64,000 nt of DNA from Dipetalonema caudispina (Eukaryota > Nematoda > Chromadorea > Rhabditida > Onchocercidae). This document shows, piece by piece, positions 1 to 13,800 of this stretch (position 1 is its first letter; every line of letters begins with the position of its first letter). A program made the position numbers and the translations under genes. The stretch is taken from the NCBI GenBank assembly GCA_013365325.1, contig JABVXV010000136.1:1-64000 (forward strand). Direction: 5' to 3'. Under the pieces are notes generated by a model that saw nothing but the letters and a program-made list of their open reading frames with translations, was not told the origin of the DNA and made no database searches.

Positions 1-114
<114 letters not shown>

Positions 115-715
115 TAATAAACTGATAGAGAGAGAGAGAGAAAGAGAAAGAGAGGAAGAAGGAAATGAAATTTATTAAATTTAAATTTTCAAATGAACAA
201 TATTGTAACAGTTTGAAATGAAAATGATCGTCATGAAAATATCATGTGATGAATTTTCCGCACATTCCATTGCTTTTCCCATTCTAAAATGAAAGGAAAG
301 AAAAAAGGTGGGAGATTATGGCTGCTTCATTGTTCATATTCATTTACTTGCCAATCTCATCCTAATATCTATATGAGTAATAACGAGTGACCATTAACTA
401 TGTCATCACTGACCGTTTTTTTTTTTTTTTTTCTTTCTTTTCTCACTTTTGTTTTTCATTCTGACAAATTGATCATTTTTTGATAAGATAATAAAAGAAA
501 TTAGAACTGAAATACAAAATAATTAGTAAAATTAAATGAGATGAGAATTGATGAAATATTGCAAATGCATAAAATGAATATAATTATTGCTTATAAGTAA
601 ACAAATGTGATAATAAGAGAAATGGACAGTAATGATGAAAATAGGTCAATTTAAGAGAAGAATTGATTTTATGGTAATCTTTTCCAAAAGGTAATCAAAG
701 AGTAAAATAGGATAC

Positions 716-757
716 AATAAATGTTAATTAATAAGTAATTCTTAATTAACATTTATT
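716..757. repeat. AT-rich inverted repeat, 16-bp arms
   Basis: Perfect 16-bp arms (716-731 and 742-757) flank a 10-base loop. The arms read AATAAATGTTAATTAA and its reverse complement. In DNA this AT-rich such a hairpin may arise by chance or mark a decayed MITE-type element. Confidence 0.8.
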
Positions 758-846
758 ATCATAGCTAGCAATTTTAATCCATCCAACATTAATATCATCT
801 TTAATCATTAAAAGAACTAGAAAAGGTTACCTGTCCATTCCAATCA

Positions 847-879
847 TTATCATCATCATCATCACTATTATTATTATTA

Positions 880-918
<39 letters not shown>
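847..918. repeat. TCA and TTA trinucleotide arrays
   Basis: A short TCA array (about 847-863) passes directly into a TTA array (about 867-918) with one TTG interruption. On the opposite strand the second part is a TAA array of the same type as at position 1. Confidence 0.9.
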
Positions 919-919
<1 letters not shown>

Positions 920-1048
920 TCAAATTTAATGGGAAGAAGAGATAAATAGGTAAAACAAGAGCACATCATCATTTTGTGAACAGCAGACATCAGAAGATCG
1001 TCTAAAGAAATCGTTACGGTTTGTACAATAATGGTAATGTATTAAGGG

Positions 1049-1136
1049 TGTGGTGTACATACATATACAGACACATACAGACACATACACATACATACAC
1101 ACACACATACACATACATACAGACATATACATACAC
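1049..1136. repeat. CA/TACA-rich tract
   Basis: Alternating ACATAC, ACAGACAC and CACACA units make an imperfect CA-rich microsatellite. It produces a false open frame rich in Cys, Met and Tyr on the minus strand. Confidence 0.85.
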
Positions 1137-4100
1137 TCATAAAATGTGGACAATGTAGACATATATCGTTACTTGTGATTGACGGGGAAGTGATACATCA
1201 CTTTTCTCTTCTCGATTTTGTTTCAAAATATAATGATTGTCTATCTTTGATCTGCACATTTCGTTTGAATTCAAAATTAAAATATGAAAAAAGAAAGAAA
1301 GAAAGGAAAGAAGAAAAATGATAATGGCGGAAAATGTATCAAATGATTAGAAAGAAGTGCGCTAGTTGATCAGATAATATTAATTTTGATTATGATTAGA
1401 GAAGTTAATTTTTGTATGTATTATATGTATATAGAAATGATTATGATCAAGAATGATTGATTAGATAATGTAAGCTACTAAAAAATACTTTAGAATAAGA
1501 AGAAAATGCAAATTTTTTAAAAATTTTTTTTTTTTTTGGATAAACATTTTTCATTAATTAACTACCAATGTTTATCTAATCATCACATGTATTGTACTAA
1601 GGCTAATTGACAGAAATTATTCTTGGCTAATTTTTGATGATAAAAGGATGAAAATTAGCAATTGTACACTAAGTACTCTTTACTTAAATATTTATAGATA
1701 TGTTAATTAATTATTATATCATCATATAGATATGCTATAGTTGGAAATATTGATTCATATTGATGATTGAATGATAATTAACTTTTGATGAATTAGCAAT
1801 GATTTCAATAGATTTAACTCTCAATGTTTATTCCATGTCGTAAGTTCATTTAGCAATATCATATTTTTATCAACATGTTACCTATCACTTTCGGTATGAA
1901 TGAATTAAAATTCTTAAAAAGAATTTGGAGAATTAGTTTGATGAAGAAATTAACAGGTAAGAAAATAAGGAACCATACATTTCTTTCATTCTTTCTTCCT
2001 TTTCCTTTCAGGTACAATTACTTAAATTTAAGATAAAGTAACATTTTTACTTTTAATTTCTCACTTATATGACATTTGTTGTAACTTAATCGTCTGGAAA
2101 GAGAGAGAGAGAGGGAAAGGGAGGGAGAAAGGGAGGGAAAAAGAATGTATACAGTTTTGATTATTTTTTGAAATGAAAGCAATAGAAAAGGGATTTATTT
2201 GTTCGTTTCAAATTTTGGCTATTTACTTGATCTGTAATCAGAAATGGATATGATAAGATTAAGAATTCAAGGCTTTAATTACCACACTCTCCGATTATTT
2301 CAAGCCTAATTTGCTACAGTATCGAAGATATATTAGAAAGTGCAAGATGTCAAATATTCCTGATTGTTCAAGAGTATCCCATAATTCATTCGTTAACTTA
2401 TTAGGTTAACCATTGAAGAATTGCAAAGACGAAGGAATTTATTTGGGGATGAACATAATAGATCAGTGAACTTTAACCTTTAGAAAACTATGAAAGTTCT
2501 TTAAAATTCACTTCCTTAACTTTCTCTAAAAGGGCATAAGTTGCCATTTAATGATGCACAACAAAGACGGACAAACAGACACATACATATATATAAACAT
2601 GCAAATGATTTAAAGATGAACGGATGTGTACAGACAGATGGCATCAATGATTGGAAGCATTTTTCTATGGTAAAGCACATTCCACACAGCTACAATTTTT
2701 GGCGCTTTTTTTTGATTCATATTGACAAGTGATTACAAAAGTAAACAATGCGTGGGTGGAACATTAAAAGGTCATTTTTTTTATTGAGTGAACTTTTTGT
2801 AAATAAAATGTATGGAAATATTCATTTTGTAATGTTTGCTAGTGATTGCATGATTATTAAACGATGTCCGGAATGAATAATTACGTCATGATCATGTCAG
2901 CATATTTTATAGCTTTTCTAATCATTTATATAAGTTAAATTTCATGAAGCTTTAAAATTCGAATCGTTTATGCAAAACACTGTTTTATGACTTATCAAAG
3001 ATTATAATTGACATTGTTATGATGTATGGTTACGTCATGAATTTCTCGATAATGAGTTGATGGCATCTACCTATTCGATGATCCGAAAATTGGACTTAAT
3101 CAACACAAATCATTTTCAATTAATTCGATTACTAATAAATTCTCAAATATCATTCGGTTATCATTATCATCACTATCAGTTGGATACAAATCGTGCACAA
3201 CTCTTCCTCTATCCTAAATTCAGTTTGTATCATTTTTCATTTGCCATTCCAGAATTTACTCATTTAAATTGAATTGAAAATTGCAAGAAATGAAGCGTTC
3301 ATCCAAAAACAAATTCTGTAGAAATCATTTAAATCAAGCAAAAAGCATACAATCATTATCAATAATCATATCACAAATTCCGGATAATAACAGTATAAAT
3401 CATACAAATATCATTACTATGTGAACTGAAACTGAAAAAAAAAAAAAATGTAAATAATCAAGAAATTTCAATAGAACATTGACAAGTAAAGCTAACACAA
3501 ATAACTTCACTAATAAAAATTTATTACAAAAATGCAAGATCATCATTTCTTTCAACAACGTAAAAAAAAAAAAATTAATCATCTAACTTTCAATCTCTCC
3601 GATACATATATATATATATATATGTATATGTATAAAGATTAGATGAAATTGAGTTTAACTGATGCCGAAAATTTGTTTATTTTATTTTGTAATTTGTAAC
3701 GATAAAACAACAAGTAGAAGAGGAATTTTGTGCTTTTTCACCTATCATATCTCATCATTTCAACAAGTACATACATATATTATGTCTATCTGAGATCAAT
3801 TTTCATTTCATTCCTCTCTTTTACTAACTTGTTGAAATATATGGGAGACAAAACAGTTATGAGAATAGCCGAGGAAATAAATATTATAAATCTATTTACA
3901 TGTAATTTGTAAACAAACATGTCTGCCCATTCATTCGGTTAGCTATTAAATGAACAAAAAAAAAAAAATTAAATTAGTAAATTCACATTTTATATTTCCT
4001 GATATTGCGATAAACATTCCGGAATGTGAAAAAAAAAAATGTTTCTGTATAGTAAAAACAAATTGAATATACCAATCGAATTGATAAGTACTTTTTTTTT

Positions 4101-5235
4101 TTCAAAAAAAACTAGCAAAATTAGTTAGTATGAATCAGATAAACGAATATGTTAAAATGACAAATTTCAATCTATTAAACTGGAAAATCAGTGATACCCA
4201 AATATTCTTTCCTTGTGATTCATTACGCTCGATGAAGTGTTTAATTTCTCATTTTAATAATTCCAATATTTGCAATGATATTTAAATCTTAGTTCGATTG
4301 TGCAATTTGTTCTTCAGTTCATCAAATCATTCTGAGATGTAATTAGAAAGGAAAACAACGAAATGCCAAACCACAGAAACTACATTACGGGAAGCATTAA
4401 TCAAATGTTAACTAGATTACTGATAGATTACAAATTTAAATCTCAAAATTCTCATTTGAAGCACTCATCACTTCTCACAGACACATTCTGAACGTTAAGT
4501 TCCAAAAACTTCCCGTCTTTCTCCAATCAAAGATACTCAAAATTATTGCTGCAGGAAATTCCACTACGAAAAAGGAATTTACTGACTGATACATTTTGTT
4601 GTAAAATTTTCATAGTGAACCAAAAATTCCTCAATCTTTACTGTATTTCTGCACCGCCAGGTACTACCAAGAGTCAACCTTTCTGATCATTCATCGCCCT
4701 CGTAGATGAGGAAGCTGCACGGTATTGTGTATAAGCTGAAACGATGCAACTTTTGAAGTCAGTATTTAGTTAGATCTGACAGTAGAATCTCCATTATTTT
4801 TCCTATCATCTTCATTAAATGCACAAAGTTCTGATTTTATTTCAGAATTTCAATAACAAATCAGAGAACATCATTTCTATAGATAAAAAGTAGGGATAAA
4901 TCAACTGTTTGTTTACTTAAATTCTGTCCGAAAATTTCATCAGCATTCGTTCCACCAGGTTATAAACAAACTTGATAATAAGATCGCATTACAAAGTGTA
5001 AAACTGATACCACTGGAGGCTACTATTGTTCAAAAATGTATCGCATTTTTTTCCCTTCTAATGTATTCAAATTCTGTTTTGATTCACAATGATAAAAAAT
5101 CAAAATTGCTCGCTTTTTCTAATATTCGCTGACAATATAAACATGAAATGGAAAATAAGCACGCTAATGATAACTTTCTACATTATTAAAATATCTGTAA
5201 TGCGGAAGCATTTCACTCTGGTTTAGTTCAAGCAG

Positions 5236-6805
5236 TTATTCTGTTTTCTTCTTTACAGAATTCTTTAATAAATTCATTTTATCCATCGCTTTTTGGCCGC
5301 AATCTTCAACTTTCGTCAAATCCAACTTATCGGATTCCTCTAATGGTATATTTCCAAGTGGAGTAATAAAATAATCCTCAACAATTTTGGTGGCATTCAT
5401 CAGAACATCAGCTTTCGCCATAGGATAATCTGCAACATCTTCTCGCAATGGACATGGTACATCTTCAAGCAAAGTTTCGAGCGGTTTAATACCCTGGAAA
5501 TAACTTTTTTCTGAAATAAGTTGAAAGTGCAAGAAAACCAAAAGTCCATTCCCGTCAAGAACAGATCTAATCAATTGAGAAATAATTTACTTCTTCATTA
5601 AATAAGATGTGATCATTTATTAGAGAGATTTCAGCCATTTTTCATAATTGAATGAATGCGATTTTAATGCAAACAGTTTTATTTATTGTATAATTTGAAA
5701 TATTTCGGTTTTGTAAAATTCTTGTTCACATACATGTATAGGGCAAAACGTCACACAAAGATATCAAGATTATTCAGATTTTTCCACTAATGTTATCAAA
5801 CTGCAACTATATTAAAGAGTAATCCTCGTGATTTTGAACAAGCATAGTCCAACAGTTTCAAAAAAAATCTAACCGTGGTATCAATCAACTTCAGTTGATT
5901 TGCAAATCGCACCGCTTGTTTTAAATTATATACAGCCTGCTCGTCACTGAATCGTACCAAAGAAAGTCTTTCCAGATGAGTAATGAGAGCTTTGTCGAAT
6001 ACCGGAGGTTCTTCCACTTTACTTTGGTCGATCTGTAAAAAGAAACATCAGTATCTAATCAATGTCTAAATGATAGGCTCTCAGAATCACCATTACCACC
6101 AAAAAATTTTGTTTGAATATACTACAATATTTAAATAAAACCACATTTCTTATTACTTTATTTGCTGAAGGAATTTATTTGAAATTTTTCAGGACTGAAA
6201 ATTTCTTCAAGAAATAACAGAGCACTCCAATCTGTGAATATATCAAATAGTGTCAAACTATCTTCAGTTCATAGCTATTTGATCTGTATGTGAGTTATAC
6301 GAACCCAAACTTCCTCACTACTAGCTTCTAAAACATACCCCAATAATGCATTTGAATGTGAAATCTTTCAAGTATTCAGCTTAATCAAATACAATTCAAC
6401 ATATTTGATGGTTGGGATCACTTCATGTCTGTTTATCCACATTAGATATATGGACAAACATATTTACTTTTATTTAACTTGCTATAATAAAATAAAGGAT
6501 GACATAAAATATAATTTAGAATATACAGACATAAAATTCATGTTAAAAATGAACCGGCGAAGGAATCGGTTTCCTAGGTACATAAATTTCTTCATCCTCG
6601 TTTGGCGAATTTACTGCAGTCGAACTACATCTTAATGTTCTTTTTGATTTGTATCGTTCACCAAATCTTAAACCTCTAAGTCGAGATTGCTGTAATATTA
6701 ATTGGAAGTTAATCATAGACAAATTCTTTCGTTCAATCTTACTTCAACTGGACACACCCATATCGGTCCTGCAAAATTTTGTAAAATTGCATAAACTAAA
6801 ATCAT
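5236..6805 (-). CDS. gatC: Mitochondrial Glu-tRNA(Gln) amidotransferase subunit C (GatC)
   Basis: Role from the family: GatC is the small subunit of the GatCAB complex, which converts Glu-tRNA(Gln) to Gln-tRNA(Gln) for mitochondrial translation. Four exons (6805-6743, 6689-6615, 6032-5874, 5493-5236) give 184 aa in continuous frame. The family signature is clear in exons 3-4: the helix LERLSLVRFSDEQAV, the RFANQLKLIDT segment, then the conserved LREDV core and an EDYFITPLGNI-type segment. Exons 1-2 encode an Arg/Ser-rich, almost acid-free stretch (SRLRGLRFGERYKSKRTLR) that looks like a mitochondrial presequence. They were joined on splice signals and phase, so the N-terminus is less certain than the body. 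A T-rich 3' splice site lies about 10 bases upstream of the chosen ATG and could receive a spliced leader. The Lys-rich tail after the core is unusual. The gene lies downstream of bmk-1 on the same strand, about 1 kb away, so an operon is possible but not shown. Confidence 0.85.
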
Positions 6806-7841
6806 GAAATCCTACAAAAATTGAAAGAAGTGAGACATTTCTCCTATTTAAATATCGTGAATTGGTAAATGTTTAAACCAGTAAGTTCTCCAAGAATCTT
6901 AATGGGACGCAAATTAAATTAATATAACATCGCCCATTGGGGCCAAAAAAAAATCCATACTAATACATTTATTCTGGACATAAATCTTCCTCCTGTCTGT
7001 CTAAATCGGTGAATTAAATAATCGTATGTGCCGTTTACACAATTCATCAGTAGGTGGTAAAAAAAATTTGAATTTAATATGTCAGTGACATAAATTAAGG
7101 GATACAACTTTAATCCATGTATTCTTAATGGTGTATTTAACGTTCGTAGAAAGACCAATTCGCCTGCATAGCATGCTTTACTGATAATAAAAAAATATGA
7201 TCACACAGTCACACAGATATCCAATCAAAAAGAGAACGAGAACTGTTGAGGAAGAGGAATCATTTCTAATTAAAACAATATTCGCCATATGATGTTGCGA
7301 ATGCTCCTAGCGCTTCTCAAGATTTCAAAAAATTGAATTTAAAATTAAATAAATATTCTTGTTATTCGACTGTAACAGCATAGAAATATACACTAATGAA
7401 TAAATGTAGCAAAAAACATTCATACATTTTCAAATTAAGGAAAACAAAAAAGAAGTTGAAATAAAAGAATCCTGCTCGAAATACTGGAGTCGATTATGGT
7501 TTGTAAGACAGTTTAAAAATATTAAAAAAACATATATACAGGTTAGACGACAGACTATCAAGTGCAATATCAACAACAGCATAATGCGCTAAAACACGCG
7601 TTTTTGTCTATCATTTACCGAAATGCGATATTTTTGAGAGAATCTAGCAGAAAATTTAGCAGAAATTCAGAATTCACATTTTCTTGGGTTTTTAAACCAA
7701 AAATTTTTATTTATACTTGTCTTTTACCAAACATCTCTCTATTAAATGAAAAAGAATTTCGGCATTTACAAATTTATGAAAGCATGGAATGCTAAAATTT
7801 CAATACAATTTGCTTCAGTTCGCACAAATTGTTACGCTAGA
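6806..7841. other. Spacer between gatC and bmk-1
   Basis: No gene is supported. A minus-strand open frame at 6919-7158 has no family resemblance and no convincing partner exon. TTTATT near 7706-7711 could be the bmk-1 poly(A) signal (AATAAA on the minus strand). About 1 kb is long for a classical nematode operon spacer but does not exclude co-transcription. Confidence 0.5.
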
Positions 7842-10800
7842 TCATGAATTTCGACTCTGAAAAGCACGCCGTCTTTTCGTGATGTTTACCGCTAAATCAT
7901 TCTTTTTAATTGCTGCACCTCCACATTCACTCCCATTCTAAAAAAACGTACTGTTATCCAGAATTTTAAAATTAGCGAGAAACTCTTTTATTTTGATTTT
8001 AAGAATATTTGAGTCGACAATAGGGAGAGATTTCACATTATCCAAAGAAATGAACTGCTTCATAACGTTTTCAAAGAACTTTAAAGTTCCCAAAAACTGT
8101 TCTCTTTTTTATGAAACTCGAAAAACGAGGCATATATACAAACTTACTTCAGGTGCTTCAACAATCTCGTCCAAATCGCACTTTAATGTCTCTTTAAGAG
8201 CCCCTGGTGAGAGAATGGTAAATGGCGTTTCCAGAATCGAATCACGTGGCTACAAATAATATTAATTTTGTACTAATTTTGACCGGCGATTATATACGCT
8301 TGTGACCGATGGTAAAAATAATCATTGCCCAGTAGAAGGAGGAAATCAATCATTATCCTAGATGAAAATTTATCGCTCACCCGATACTGACTCAGCCTCC
8401 GTGGCACTTCGCTTTCCTTGGTTTTGTTAATCAATTCACTCGCATCCGGGATTTCAATTGGTTCTGGAAGTACTATCTGCTTCCTACGGACGGGCGTTTG
8501 GCCTTAAATTATCACTTTTATTTCCCAAGGAATTGATACAAAATTAGTAAGATAATGATAAGTAAAAATTTCCCATTTGATTATCATTAGGAGGTGTTTT
8601 GGTCAGTAATACATACAAGACTTCTGTATGCATGACAGAACTAAACTCTGAGAAGCTTTCGATATCACTTCTTACATGACAGTGATATCAAGGAGCAACT
8701 CATACTGGAACAGCAACATCAAACTAAACTTTTTTTTTTTGAAATTTAAGGAACAGATGCTATAAAGCATAGGCAAAACCTACCAGTGCTAGATGGACGA
8801 ATGATATTTCTTTCAATTAATTGTTCTGTTTGCGAATGCGCTGCATTTATTTCTTGAAGCAATGATGATGACGCCACTCCACTTAGCTCTATCTAAATTC
8901 AAAAAAAAAAATTAAAACATCATTAATGAAATTATAGAAGAAACAAACTGGTAAATGAAAATTTCTTTTTGCCCTAAGATAAAATGTAAAAGAAGATCAG
9001 AACAAAAGTAATTCATTACCTGGCGCTTGGCAACATCTGTATTTGAGTTTGCCATTTCACTTATCTGGGCAGATACCACGTCGCCCTGCTTTTGCAAATC
9101 TTTGCATAACGCTTCCATTGTTTTGTGTGTCTGCAATATTTAACAACTTAATTCCAAAAAGAATTTGAAGATACAATCAAATAATTAATAGAATGGCAAA
9201 ATATATTAAATGATACAGCAAAAATCAAATAATCTAACTTACGTCATCGACATGCTCTCTTTGGAAAGTGATTTTCTTGGAAAAATCATGTCTGAATGAT
9301 TCCCAAGCCATTTTATTTGGACATGTCTCATCGACGGTAGCTTTTACGTATACATTTTGCTTTTCAAAAGCAGAGCGTTGTTCGGCCCTCAAAGATCTCA
9401 ATTTCTCGTTTACCTGTTGCGTTTCCTCTTCCGTAGTTTTAACGTATGCTTCTAATACATCGGTGACCTAACACAAAACATAAATTGAATTTGAACAATA
9501 ATAACAGACAAATGGAGAGTTACTAAAAATGAAAAATTACGGTTAAATGATTATAAATAATAACATATTCATCATACTGATAAACATTAGGTCAGAGAAA
9601 ATGTGAGGTTTAAAGAGGAGCATTAAGAGACATTTCGAACTAAATCATAAGATATTATATCATACAATAAACAAAAGGACGTCATTCCATGCATGGTCAA
9701 AACGAACCTTAGCAATTCACGTCTTGGAATGAAAAGTGTTAAAACCTGGGTTTACAAATCCTGTCAAAAAATTTCCTTTCATCTTCGCAATCTCCAAAGC
9801 TAACGACCAAACATGAAATGCTTATCGAAGTATCTGCAACTTACCATATGTTTCATTTTCTCAGCCAATGACGCGGTAAGATTGGTATAATTGGTGGAAA
9901 CTTCATAATAATTCTTTCCCAGAAATTCATATTCTTCTACCTGAAATCATTATAAATATGCCTACAGCTCTAAAACAATACCAAAATCATGCAGGCATGA
10001 CAAATAAGAATTCTCCACCCTCTACTATCTGTGGCTATTCATTAACACACCGTTGCCACTTCAGAGCTTCATAAAGAATGCTAAAACGTTTCCTTGCAAA
10101 TTTTTAGAATCTTTTCAGAGTATGGTATCTTAAATATGGGAACTCATAATAAGTTTAAGATTTGATCTCGAATATTCTCACATGCTTCGTTACAAAGTCA
10201 ATAAATTCGTTGTGCTGTTCGTATAATTTTTCATGATAATTCTGTGCACCATTAATGAATCCGCAGACTTCCCTCAGAAAACTGACAGCTGAGTTATCGG
10301 TGTCATCCTGAACATAACATATGATTTTTAAAACAATCAGAAAGTAAAGAGAGATAAATAAAATATATTCTAAAAAATATGCAGCTTCCTTCCTTTTTCA
10401 CATCATATTTTTTGAAAAAGATTTTCCTAAAACATGCTTAGAAAGCTTTAAGATTTTTTTTTGGACCCTTCCTACTTCCAAACATCTTGAATTAAATATT
10501 AAGATTACCTCACAACCAATAAAGAAGGCCGTCAACTGAGAACGAAGTAATTCAATATAATTCCGAAATGCGCCCATATCTTTCTCTACGTTCGATTTCG
10601 TCCGTTCTGAAGTTATTTCTTAATATTTCAGTATTTTGTTACATAACTGTCCAAATTTGAACAAACTCTATTACATTCGCATTTTAAGAACGATATCGAA
10701 AAGCATGTGAGGCTTTGTATGAAAAGCAATACTGCTGCTGTAATATCAAATGCTGATGTCACAAACGGTAGTTTCATATAAACAGAATTTGAACTGTTTC

Positions 10801-13800
10801 CTCTAAAAAATGAAAAAAAAAAAAAAAAAAAAAAAACTGAGGAAGAAGCATACATAACCATGCAAATCCTGAACTTATAACATTTACAAAGTAAAACTAT
10901 CTCCTGGTATGATTTAATTTAAGATTGTAAGGAAGGTGGGGTTCCCCTATAATAGACACAAAAAATCTTTGATCTAAAATCTCTATCGAAACAGTTCACC
11001 TCAAACTGAAGCTTAACATCTCAAACTATTTCACTCTTCATCGATTAGTACTTGATATTACCACTCAGCACTGTTTAATGTATATCTAGTTTCGACTTCA
11101 AAAGCAACAAATAAAAGACAGATAAACACCTCACCACAACAATCCGTCATTTTCTTCATTTCTGATTGTAACATATCATTCCAAACTTCAACAGCTTTCT
11201 TCAGTTTATCAGCACTTTGTGCACTGTTTCTTGTACATTGAATATATAGTTTTTCGTTTTCATTTGCAGCATTACGGAAAATATCAATTTTGTCATGTGT
11301 TCTACCCAAGTCCCGGTCCAAATGTGAGCAGTTTTGACGGAGCTAGAATAACAGAATCTCAAGCTTAGAATTTATTGTTTTACAAAGTAGGAAAATTAGG
11401 AATTAAAGTGCACATAAAAGTCCGTCTCATAGATTTGCAACCTTTCATTTCTATGAATGATTAATACTAGCCTGTTTATTCTCTGCCTTGATTCGATTCG
11501 CTGATTCTTGTAACTTGTCCAGAACAGACCGATGATTCTCCAAATTCGACTTGCAATCCGCCAATTCCTTTAAATTTAATTTACTACCAGTAAATCTAAC
11601 TCATCGGAAATGTAGACCGAAGAAGGAATGTTTAAAAATGCTAAGCTTTGTTTCCAATTCAGGATATACAATGACTGAGACAATCAGTAAGAAAGAGAGC
11701 ATTGAAAGAGAAGAATCCGATAAAGGAAGTTTAAGTAAAATTATCATTTCTATAATATATACTACATGCTGTGCTCTGAAATTATGTCAACAATCTTCAT
11801 AAGAATGATAGAACTCTCAGAAAACAACTTTTAACAGTGGTCATTAGTTTTTTAAAGTGATAGCGAAAGTACCGCATAAACATTATTTACCAAGCTTAAC
11901 TGAGCGTTTTCATTGCAACGTTCTTTATATTTCTGTTCCATATGTTTGTAACGTTCGTAAAGACGACCATAATGCTGACCCAAGAATTCGGCATCTTGCA
12001 TAAGCTACAAAAATTAGAAATAATCATAGCATTTCAGTATGTAGCGGTAGAAGTGATTAATTTGAACACTGTAGCAATTTCCGAGTACTTCTTATTAGCA
12101 AACTATTGAAACATAAAATATGATGCCTGATGTGCGCTGTTCTAGATGGGCTTTGGACAGAATTGCAAAATCATGCCATCACGTAGAGAACTACGTATTT
12201 CACGAAAAATTCAACTAAATATAAAAGCTTGCTAATTGGATGCGTTCAAGGACTGCTTGCAATTCATCAGTGAGTGATTCGATCTGTTGGCTTTGTTGTG
12301 CAAGTTGAGTATTCATGCTCCTATAAACGCCACTGAGAAATTTGAAAGTAATATTATTTATCAATTAAAATTTTTTTTGAAATATACTTAAAGACAGTAA
12401 ATTGAATCTGAATAAGACATTAAAAATAAATATAAAAATGCTCAGCAAATGTGTGTCTGACTATAAAATGCATAAACGCAGCTCACTCATAATTTTGACG
12501 ATCAACGAAAAAGCCCGTTTTGTCGCGTGCGGCTTGTAAATCGCGTAGCAGGCGGTTCATTTCGTCATTATAAGCCTGAAAAAGAGGTAGATTGAGAATC
12601 TTTGCAATTATTCGAAGTTAGAAATTACCTAATTAAAGTAGAACGATTATCATGAATTGACAAGCACGAAAACAAACGAAGGTAATATATAAAACACATG
12701 AAAGCATTGCTACAATTGTTGTGACAATCTTCTTATTGCATTCATTAAATTTGATGGGATTTCCAGCGACAGAAATATACCTTAAGCAAAGCACGATGCG
12801 TCAATTTCTGGTTTATTTCTGGCTGATTCTTAATATTCTTTGCAGTTGAAGCATACTCCAATGTGCTGATCGACTCCTAAGCAAAAGAGGAATACAAATA
12901 AAGAAATGAAAACTAGAATGTGTGTTGAGAAAATTCTTATACCATTTGATCCTTGAAACCTCTAATTCTAGAATACAGAGGGTAAAACGCACAGCTGAGA
13001 TGACAACTTACTTCGATGTTGGTAGAAGCAGGCGACAATGTTGCTACTATGGTAGTAATAGTCTTTCCACCTAATGAGTCTTGCAAAATTCTCGTGAGTT
13101 TGCTCTCCCTAAAATACTTACTTATCAAGCTTGTACGGCTTCCATTTTTTAAAGGTATCTACTACTCAACGCGTACCCATCATTAATTTGGTGTGCAGCA
13201 TAGATAGGACAGTATACAGCCCAACCTGCACTGTCATCAAACGGCAGTTGAGAGCATTATATTCAATAATAAATAGAGTAACATTTGTTTTCTTCCGATT
13301 TAAACTTAGTTTTCTTAAAGAAAGTGATAAATCAGTGAAAATTTTTAATCTGTATGAAATATAAAGAATTTTACACAAATTCTTAGGACATTAAAAATAT
13401 GGAAGCGACCTGGACGATTACCTGTATGGGACATGGCCAGCTCCCGAAGTTAAAGCCATAATAACTCGACCCAGTGTTAACAAAGACTGATTGATGCTTC
13501 CTATACATAATGCAGGACATTAAAATTAGTTCAAGAATTAAATTTTCACGGAATCAAAAGTTTTCAAAAAATAAAAACAGTTGCAAGCGACATTATCTCA
13601 ACTAGATATATGAGGATAAAAAGAAAGCCGACCTGCTTCTCGAGCTCTTTTATCGATGGAACCAGAACGGCCGATATTTTCCGAACCAGCCAAATCAATT
13701 AAACTTAACTTCCCTTGCTTGATAACTTCTTCTCCGCTTACAGTATTTTCTCGAATTACAACCGTTATTGTGAAAACGGTATGAGAACGGCTAAAAACCA

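Noticed and set aside
926..1162. Open frame rich in Cys, Met, Tyr and Val on the minus strand
   Set aside because: It is simply the translation of the CA/TACA microsatellite.
6919..7158. Minus-strand frame between bmk-1 and gatC
   Set aside because: No family resemblance, no partner exon in phase, and skewed AT-driven composition.
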